Of a stretch of DNA of 64,000 bases, positions 55,798 through 64,000 are shown in pieces. Source of the stretch: Blasia pusilla. Taxonomy: Eukaryota > Marchantiophyta > Marchantiopsida > Blasiales. Where the stretch lies: the NCBI GenBank assembly GCA_050084515.1, contig CM114272.1, forward strand, positions 57,908,001 through 57,972,000, in the 5' to 3' direction. The translations under genes and the position numbers were made by a program. The notes under the pieces are model-generated. The model was not told where the DNA came from. It did no database searches and worked only from the letters and a program-made list of their open reading frames with translations. The stretch's first letter is position 1, and every line of letters begins with the position of its first letter.

Positions 55798-57200
55798 TCT
55801 TCTATCTCTTGTCACTCAAAGTCCGGCTTCCACAGCATGACGGCAAGGACGTTGGGCAGAACGTCTAGCGACACTGATGAGAGATTCTTTCCCCAGCATC
55901 CACTGCCCCTCCCCGCCCACCACCTTGATCCCTGTAGAGCCCAGGCCCCAGCTCCCTATCTCCGCAAATTGCGTCTGCAGCTGAAGTGCGCTGTACAGAC
56001 CGAGGTGGGCCCGGCCAATATACGATAAATTCCTAATACGACGTGAATGAATGATCAAAAATCGACAGTCGCGATTATCGCGAGGAGAGCAGGAGAGCTG
56101 GCCTCTCGCAGGATCCAAAGACGCAAGGAACCAGAAACCGAAATGGAGAGCTCTTGCCCCCGCGGGACTACATGTCATGGACAGAGGTAAAAGATCTGCA
56201 AAATCCGATCGGACGGGATAGAAATCGCTCTCCCGCCCTGACGAATTCTTGCGTGGTGCAGACAATTATAGCAACACGAGCAGACAGTCCCCCTCGCACG
56301 GAGAGCCCTAAAGGTCCGAGCATTGTTTAGCGTGCTTTCTTCATCATCACCGGCCAACGAATTCACGATCGACATGCGCCGCGATGCTGCTGCGGATGCA
56401 CAAAGAATGCGACGAAGAAAACAGCACGGAGCAACAAATTCCTCTCGCCGCGATCATCCGCACACATCGTCGACCTCATTAAATCCGTCCATGAACCACA
56501 AGATAATAGCGAGATAAAAGGGATAATAATAACAGCAACACCTCCTCGACCCCCGAGGAGGCAAATTGTACACACATCCTGACCGTCAACCAACCAACCA
56601 TGTTCCCAGAATCCCTGTCGCCTCACCACAACTCCCGCCCTTTCACGTTTTCACGACTGCGATCACAGCAAACTCATCGCTCCCTGTCCTTCCAACCGTC
56701 CGGACGGAATTTCCGCACCTCTTCTGTCCCCTCTCTCTCTCCACCCCTTTTCTCTCCTTCCCACCACTCCCCTCCCCACTCCGGTCCTCGAAAAATACAA
56801 CAACGATCCCTCAATCTCGTGCGCAACCATAGCTCTCAGAGAAGCACTCAAATCCGAGCTTCCGAAGCGAATTGGTTCCGCAGGGTTTACGATGTCTACC
56901 TTGCGGCCCGGCCACTCGGCAAGCGTGCACTTTATCTGCCACCAGGAAAACGCAGCGTCGGTTTCTGCGAGCGGTGCCTTGCGGCCACTCATAAGTGCTC
57001 CGCAACCGTAGCCTGACACCTCCGAAGCAGCGCCAGCAGCATCGGGGACGGCATCGCTCTCCTTCGGATTTCTCCCGCCGAGCCCGTACGCTCGGTCCGA
57101 GCGCCGGGCCGTCGACGTGCTTTCTCAGTCCGTGCGATTCCAGACGCCCGTCCGTCCGCGCGGGTGTTGTGGCCGTCTGTAAACACACCCACGCCGTCGG
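55798..57200 (-). promoter_or_regulatory. Upstream region of the remodeler gene, GC-rich
   Basis: No coding gene was recognised. Open frames on both strands here are a by-product of GC-rich, CG-rich composition. CT-rich runs lie near 56725-56770. This is the likely 5' leader and promoter of the remodeler, ending at the 62-bp repeat block. Confidence 0.4.
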
Positions 57201-57207
57201 CAGGAGG

Positions 57208-57660
57208 CGTCGTCACGTCGCGAGCGCCGTCGCGCCGTTTGGACGGAAGCCTTCCGTTCGGAACCTCGTCACGTCGCCAGCACCATCTCTCCGTTAGGAA
57301 TTGCACGAACGCCGTCCGTAGGGAGCCTCGTCACGTCGCCAGCACCATCTCTCCGTTAGGAATTGCACGAACGCCATCCGTTGGGAGCCTCGTCACGTCG
57401 CCAGCGCCATTTCTCCGTTTGGAATTGCACGAACGCCCTCCTTTTGGAGCCTCGTCACGTCGCCAGCGCCATTTCTCCGTTTGGAATTGCACGAACGCCG
57501 TCCTTTTGGAGCCTCGTCACTCCGCGAACGACGTCGCTCCGTTCGGAAATGCACGAACGCCGTCCGTCGGAAGCCTCGTCGCCTCGAGATCGCCGTCGCG
57601 CCGTTCGGAAAGGCACGAACGCCGTCCGTTGGAAGCCTCGTGACTTCTCAGTCGCTCCGC
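57208..57660 (+). repeat. 62-bp GC-rich minisatellite, about 7 units
   Basis: The word CCTCGTCAC or CCTCGTC(G/C) starts units at 57264, 57326, 57388, 57450, 57512, 57574 and 57636, each exactly 62 bp apart. A diverged unit precedes at about 57208. Each unit has CCTCGTCACGTCGCCAG, CTCCGTT(A/C/T)GGAA and GCACGAACGCCGTCC. The period is not a multiple of 3, so frames rotate from unit to unit and the long open frames across it are not genes. Later units are more diverged. Confidence 0.88.
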
Positions 57661-58621
57661 TGCGAGAGGGATGGAGTCCGGGCGGGCTACAGTACGTCAC
57701 CCGTACACGCGAGAGCAGCGTTGGAGTGAACGGACGAACGCCCCACTCCCGCCACGTGCCACCTACTCCTCCGTTCATCGCCTGTCACCGTCGTTATAGT
57801 TACGGAACGGAAATACTAATGCTTCGGTACAAATGGGGCGTCACGTCTCGCAATTATGTAGTTTCATACGACAAATTCGTGAGGACCGTGCTATGCACAA
57901 ATTTAATTTAATTACTTATAGTATCTATAATTAAGTATATGTTATATCAGATATGTTTCTTAAAAATCGTTGGATCCTTAATTATCTATACTATTAAAAG
58001 AGGAGATATTCGCTTAAGCGGCCCCAATCGATCTTTTGTGCCTAGGGCAGCCCCACCCCAACTATTTTCACTTAAGAGGCCCTTTTACGGTCTCCAGCAG
58101 GTAAGGATTTGTGTCGGCACCGGCAGAATCGGTGTTGTTCTCATAGCGCGTGGTCGCAGTAGGTAGTAGGAGGCCTGACACCCAATAGCAAATGGCAGGA
58201 AAGACAGTTATTTAGCCACAAGAGAAACCTGCGTCTAAATACGTAAATATAATTTAGTTTGAGAGTATTATCATTCCTAATGGAGGGGTCTGTTCGAGGG
58301 TCATGTAGGAGACGGAGGTGATCATGTGGAAAAGACTTTAGGGCGACGACGCATGTAGGGTGTTTCAGAGCTTGAATCGAGAGCTGCGGCTAAATACAGA
58401 GTGGCTAGAACAACCGTCATTGTGAGCTATTTGCTATAGAGAATTTGCGGCTAAAGAGAAATAGAGTGCGACTAAAGAAAAATAGGATAGATTTGTCAAA
58501 TGTTGCTCATTAAATGTAGCACCCATGAATCTTAGGGATAATATGCACACGGAAACATATATCCTCAAAAATTTCTCAAAAACGTGTATTAAAACATTAG
58601 ATTGTATACAATGATGTACTA
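57661..58621. other. Intergenic; CGGCTAAATA-like words near 58200-58460
   Basis: No gene seen. 58208-58460 has repeated TTTAGCC, GCGGCTAAATA and GCGGCTAAAG words on the plus strand. These are the same word family that litters the introns of the neighbouring pseudogene. Confidence 0.45.
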
Positions 58622-61600
58622 TCACCTTGCAGGACTTTCAGCAAGTCTCTTCAATCTACCTATTTCCTTAAGAGCATTTGCTCGGGCGGATTCCTCGTCT
58701 CCTTCTTCTGTTGAGATTCCTAACATCTTAAAGAGTTCACTGTGAAATGCTGAACTCCTCGAAATAGACTCTCTCATGCCGGATACCCTTTCCAATGCCT
58801 CCAACCATAATCCTGCCGAGTCATAACCTGATAGTCCTAGGTTTGAGTATAGTTCCTCCCTCTCACATATCAAAGTCGTGTGTCTATTTTCAAGAACATC
58901 TAAATACTTGTCTATTCTAGCCAAGCTTCTTTCCTTTCGATCAATTTTGTCCTCCCAGCAATGTAGATGCAAGGAATGTTCCGGTTTCACACCTACATAT
59001 TCCATGCATAGTTGGAATATCCGCTCATCAACAACCTCTGCTTCATTCTGTTGTATTGATGAAGTTGGTAGATCATTTTCTTCCTTGGTATCCTGCACAA
59101 GAGACCCCACAACCGAGATGAGGAGTACACATTGTCGTAAGTACTGTGGCAATCCAATGGTAAGTGTATATAGCCGCAAGGGCCCTCATAAGCACTCTCA
59201 GATTACCTCTACAGCATCCAGCATGTACATGTAAATAGACCTTGGTGTTGTAAATATGCTCCGCTGCCCTCTATAGAACATTAACAAAGCTCTACCTACC
59301 CGGAAGAACAAGATGTATTATTGACGAAACACGCTCTATCTCAACCACAGTGTAACCACAATGCAATAGGTGCAAACCACAAGTAACATGAATACACCAC
59401 ATAAATCTGTAAATAGCCGCCAATCTGTAAATATCTGGACTCCTTAATATAGCCACAATGCAGTAGGTCCTAACCAGGAGTAACATCGATAAATAGCCCC
59501 CACCATAGAAATCTGTAAATAGCGCCACCACACAAAGTAGCCAAGATCTGGACTCCTTGGAAAGTAGTCGTAAGCACAAGTGACATTCAACTGTAAATCG
59601 TTTCAGGTCAAGGATGAGTTTTATGAATTTCTTCACCTCAAACGGAATTACGTTTGTCTGGCAAAGACGAGTGACCACTTGTACAACCTCATACTGCGAG
59701 CCCCGGGTGACCATCAGCCATTCTCCACTCGCTTCGCATGTTTGCACTCCCTGATCCAGTGTTAGAACAATCTCAGTTTGGCATAATCTATTAATGAGGT
59801 GTGCCTCATTTGTTTGAGAACCCCTCGTGATGAGCAAAGCATGAAACGTTTGCACATCCCTTTCAATCATGATCAGATCAGCCGTTTGAGAACCCCTACC
59901 GACAAGCATCGTCTCTGCTGTTTGGATATCTCGGTCCACTAATAGTGTTTTCACATTTGTTGGCTTCGAAACTCCCTCTCTTTCATTCCTGTGTGGAAGT
60001 CCGTCCTCTCCCCTTGCCTCAGTTGTAGCGTCCGCAGGAGTGCCTGTTGTAGGTTTAAAAACATTTTCTTTCTTGCCTCCCTCTATAGCTGCTTCTGCGT
60101 CATCCCCCCCCGGACCCCATTGGGATCCTGTAGGAAGATCCCAAGTTCCTCATGTTGCAAGTCGTTGCGTATTCCAATCTGACATTGCAATACTTGCAAA
60201 TGCCTGTGATGGCCACTCGAGATTGTCAATAGTATGGTCTTGCTGGTTGGTATGTTGAACTCCATCATCTCCAGTAGGTGAAGCTGGAACATGAGGGCTG
60301 GACAAAGCCAAACTCGGGGCCTTCCCAAGGTCTTCATCTGAATCAATGCCATCAAGATTTATGACATCTGCTGCTCTATCTCTCTCTTCCCTGCTTGCTC
60401 TCTTCTCCTTCAATTCTTGCCTTAACTCGTCTAGCACCTCAACTATAGCATCTTGACTTTGTACTACATTCTCTACATTGGTTTGAAGTATTTGTCTAGA
60501 ATCACGAGCACCACCACCATCTACAGGGGTGATTTCCTCCTTCACCTTTCTAGCAATGTGCTTATCATATGCCTTCTCCCCTTCAAGAAGCGGGAACTCC
60601 ACCTTCGGCACCGTGTTGGTGATGCCCAACCTGCTTATTGTCAACTTAGGCCGTCGAGGCCTTGTAGTTGGCCCTTCCCCCTAACCAAACCATTCACAAA
60701 AACAAATCTGAATTTAGCCGCAAGAACATGTAAAGTGCCGCCTTGAGCCGAGAATAACCGCAACCAAGTGTAAATATCCGCAATTGTAAACAACCAGCAG
60801 GAGAGGAAAGTAACCGCAGGAAACTGAAACTCACGAAACTCTAAATAGCCACCATGAAGTGAAAGTAGCCATGATAAATAAAAAATCATCCGCAATTGTA
60901 AATAACCCAGAAGAAATAGCCGCATTGAAAGAATTATACAGTAGAAAGAAGGATGTGGATAATAACACATGCTCCTCTGATGCAGCCCCACTCTGGATGC
61001 CCTTGCGCACTAAACTTGAGCTTTGACGTTTTGAAGGTTGTGGAGGGAGATGACATTAGTCAAAGCTGTGAAAATTTGTCAAAAAGAACGAAGTAGCTCT
61101 TATCTGAAAGGTCCAAAGAAAGAAAAAATTTACTTTGCTGGAATTAGATTCTTGGCGCAGGGTGTCATTCATTCCATCTTCCTTATGCGCCTTTTTTTTC
61201 CTCCTTGCTTTGTGCGGGGGAGACACAAAGTCAGAATTATCCTCAGAATCCGGAACTCTCTCATGATGGACATCAACATTCGCATTTCTTTTCCTCTCTG
61301 GAATTTTCAATTTTATGAACAGAGGTCGTGACGTCTCTTCATGATCATTAGAAGCCCTAGCTGAATCGCATGCGCGTTTTCCTTTAGCCCTAGTAACTGC
61401 CCGGCCTGTAGCTTTCAGTTGCAATTCATGCGGATCTTGCTGTGCAGTACTACCATCACCTTGCCCCAATCGGCTGTCGGGTCGTGTTCCATTAGGGAAG
61501 GCGATGAGCTTTGCAACTGCAACGGTTACCACCTCAGGCGTTTCATCCTCGTGGTTGAACAAGATGGTCAACAACACCCCCACTCCACTTTCTCTCTATT

Positions 61601-62330
61601 TTTCCTTCTTCGCTCTAGGTCGTAATACCCCCTTGATGTCAAGCATCAGCTTGCGATAGACATATGTGGCCCAATCCACTTGTTTCCCTTCCCAAGCCCG
61701 GCATGCCATGGATAGCATGTTTGTTGGAACACACTCGGGATTTGCTTTCATGTGAAAGCAACGGTTCAACTGGGTCAAAATGAGCCTAAAAGATTGTGGC
61801 ACAACAAAGCAATGCCTATAACCATGGCTTGTTTTCTCTATCTTAGTAAGATACTTTCGATAAAGAGTTGGCTCTTCTTAATCCGTGTGTTGCCTCTCCA
61901 TGGACAAGTAGGACCCCACATTACTAAATTCAAACGCTTTTGCTATGAGCTCAGGTGACACACACAGAGAGTACTCTTGGACATTTCCAGTATACCCTCG
62001 TCTTATGATCCCCTCGGATGTATTGGGGTTGAAAATGCTTAAGAAATGGTTTACCATTTCTTTATCACATTTTGCCCAATACACCTTCCATATGCCCTGA
62101 ATACCCATGACTTGAAGTTTTTCTTTGTCTACATTCTAATCTAGCTTTGCAAAGTCGAGCTTGTATTTAACAGATAGTCTTCGGCCATAGAATACCTGCA
62201 GCAAACTCAACGGAAACCTTGCACCTTCCTTGCAAAAGAATTGCGCCTAAACCTCTGCAGCTCTCAGCAAATATCTCTGCACCTTTATGAATAAATCAAG
62301 TGCTCCTTTAGTGCCACTTCAGCCTCTGTT
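58622..62330 (-). pseudogene. Spliced gene-like unit with transposon-associated N-terminus, coiled coils and QT-repeat array; broken by in-frame stops
   Basis: Inferred exons (minus): about 62330-61134, 60680-59637 and 59092-58622, all phase 0 with GT-AG borders. The first reads QVFYGRRLSVKYKLDFAKLD, KEMVNHFLSIFNPNTSEG, YSLCVSPELIAKAFEFSNVG and QVDWATYVYRKL, recalling the domain of plant transposon-associated proteins. An NLS-like KARRKKKAHK follows. The second has a coiled coil (VEVLDELRQELKEKRASREE) and eight ~12-residue repeats (59936-59637). The third is helical (ENRHTTLICEREELYSNLG). In-frame stops: two TAGs near 62130-62260, TAA 61880-61878, TAG 61598-61596, TGA 60152-60150. The frame stays open past each, so decay is recent or the stops are real ends of smaller genes. 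Function unknown. Confidence 0.55.
59637..59936 (-). repeat. Eight ~12-residue protein repeats with Q-T core
   Basis: In reading order the cores are DRDIQTAE, GRGSQTAD, ERDVQTFH, TRGSQTNE, NRLCQTEI, DQGVQTCE, TRGSQYEV and TRLCQTNV. Spacing is 12 residues except for one 16-residue step. The consensus is R-x-[IVSC]-Q-T followed by a small or acidic residue. The last unit ends at the exon border. At the DNA level units have diverged more than the motif, which hints at selection on the protein. Confidence 0.75.
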
Positions 62331-63630
62331 AAGGAGCCACAGAACTTCAATCTCTATAAAGAGCTGTCATCACAGTGCGAGGGGAAGGTCTTGATTCAAG
62401 AATGACCATTCAGATGTTGTTTCTCTTCGCATCCCTAAACCCTTGATTCGATGTTGTTTCTCCGGAGGCAAGCCGAAGATTCGCAGACCTTGACTCTTTG
62501 AATGTTGAGGGTGAGAGGACCAGTGAACACTATCTTGGTTTTGTTACGAGGCTGTTGCAATGCTAGGGTATTCACACCTCTAAACTTTTGCCCTCATCTG
62601 CTGCTGGTCTGCACACTATAAGAGTTTTATTAACTCCCACATGATCCAACATTACTCTAATCCCAGAGTCACATGCTGTCTCAAGTTACTACTAGTTCAG
62701 ATGGGTTGGCTGGCTAGCTTAGAAGAAGCACATAAGTTGCATTGATGATCCGAAATTCAAGATGGTCGTTACCAAACCATCTGAGTGCTTTCATTCATTC
62801 TGATACTGATGAACTCGTGGAATAACCTCTAAGTCTCAACAAAGGATGGCTAACCTTCAAATACCTACAAGCAATTAAAATGAGAGGAGGCATTCGCATC
62901 ATTCGTTTATAAGCTCACCTTTATAAGATTGACCATTCAGATGTGTGGTAAGCTTACTGTAGAATGAAAAGTAAAGGTTCGTCTCGAATTTTCCCTACAT
63001 CACATCATCAACTGCCCAATGAAGAGTTCGCTAATCAGGTCGTTAATGGGCAAATGCATTTCTCCACCTACATCATGGTGCAAATCGGAGTACCTGAGTG
63101 ATTGTAAAGCTCACAGACTGTGCATCTAATTGCATTTGCCTTCCTAGGGCCAAAGAATCGCTCAGAGAGTACGTGTTCACCTTGCAGCAGCGGCACCAAG
63201 ACTGAGAAAATCCAGTGTTTTCTAGGCTGGTGAAATGAGCCGAGCTAGTTATTTTCCATTCAAAACAAGCGGACGTTAGCAAAAGGCGTAAGCGCACCAA
63301 CCGTCCGAGTACTTCACGATTGTAGAGCATCTTGGTCGAGCGTCCAATCGTCTTCCCTATGTCGAGGTTAAGTAGCATTTGCTTGTTCCACATTGTCGTC
63401 GTTCTGTGGAACTTGGCTGTTACATTAGGCCTTGCGTCCGGGCCTTCCTAATGCACTGAGAAACAGCGAGCTACCGCCTTCAGATAATAATCGTACTGAC
63501 AAACACAAGGGCTTTGATCAACTGAAATGGATTCCTTGCTGGTTGTTATCTGGCGTGGATCGGAAGATGATCACAATGTCAGGAAGATGCATGGAGCCCA
63601 CCGAGTCGCACAGAGAACTTCATCGATACG
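62331..63630. other. Intergenic, nothing recognised
   Basis: A few short open frames only. No domain, RNA gene or repeat could be supported. Confidence 0.4.
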
Positions 63631-63654
63631 AGTTTAATGTGGCACCGGCGGAGT

Positions 63655-63875
63655 GCCACTTAGGCGCAACCGGTGCTTCAGTCGCTACATCTGATTCCGC
63701 CCCGGCAGAATAGGTAAACCAGGGGATTGGGGGTTTATGCGCTCATGTGGAGCAGAGCAGAATTAGGCGCAGGAGAGTCTACTCCAGATTTAGGTGCACA
63801 AATTGAGGCGCACGACAGGTACCCCAAAATTAGGCGCCCGAGAGCGTAGTCCCGAATTAGGCGCGTAGGCGCACG
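63655..63875 (+). repeat. Cluster of TTAGGCGC words
   Basis: TTAGGCGC occurs near 63660, 63754, 63825 and 63857, with variants TTAGGTGCAC near 63792 and TTGAGGCGCAC near 63802. Most copies are followed by (A/C)GAGAG or CACGA. This looks like a worn short tandem repeat of irregular spacing. The core is near the E2F-type TTTSGCGC pattern, but that link is weak. Confidence 0.5.
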
Positions 63876-64000
63876 AGAGCAACTTCATTCCCTGCTTCTC
63901 GACTGATTGTGGTTCTAGTTTTGCCCAATCTGCTATTTTTTTGGGCCGCTTAAGTTGATGGATTCTACCATTTCTCTCTTCCTTTCTCCTCAGATGGACT

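Noticed and set aside
55816-56265. 149-codon minus-strand ORF upstream of the remodeler start
   Set aside because: No domain; separated by a stop from the remodeler frame; GC-rich leader sequence explains it.
57164-57911. Long plus-strand open frames across the 62-bp repeats
   Set aside because: The period is not a multiple of 3, so the repeated peptide rotates through frames; GC-rich sequence lacks stops by composition.

Overview
The window is nuclear DNA of a land plant. The evidence is a CBL-interacting protein kinase (CIPK/SnRK3, a plant-type family), many GT-AG introns, and dense Ty3/gypsy, Ty1/copia and LINE debris. Long introns full of repeats and the retroelement types make a seed-free lineage (bryophyte, lycophyte or fern) plausible, but I cannot fix the species.

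Layout. (1) 1-20190, minus strand: a CIPK gene. Eleven consecutive exons run from the ATG at 19649 to 10538, and a C-terminal exon lies at 115-189. The last exon is off the left edge, and one short exon in the ~10 kb intron was not found. The introns hold LTR-like copies, a LINE reverse-transcriptase relic and perfect hairpins. The 5' side carries four (GA)n tracts. (2) 20190-32580: nested retrotransposons. A plus-strand Ty3/gypsy relic has a C5-cytosine DNA methyltransferase domain between protease and reverse transcriptase. It is split by a 7.6 kb minus-strand gypsy relative at 23319-30963 that has no methyltransferase but carries a PHD-like finger after integrase. (3) 32580-41690: repeat-rich intergenic DNA with two tandem-repeat blocks and one possible small secreted peptide ORF. 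(4) 42019-55797, minus strand: a complete 18-exon CHD-type chromatin remodeler of 2,874 residues, in which every exon phase agrees. (5) 57200-57660: a 62-bp GC-rich minisatellite upstream of the remodeler. (6) 58622-62330, minus strand: a spliced gene-like unit broken by several in-frame stops. It has a transposon-associated-looking N-terminus, an NLS, coiled coils and eight ~12-residue repeats with a QT core resembling dynein light chain LC8 docking motifs. (7) 62330-64000: no gene recognised, with a cluster of TTAGGCGC words near the end.

The two intact genes act separately: calcium/CBL signalling at membranes (CIPK) and nucleosome remodelling (CHD). The rest is transposon-derived or unassigned. 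Statements about families come from recalled domain signatures; no database search was run.
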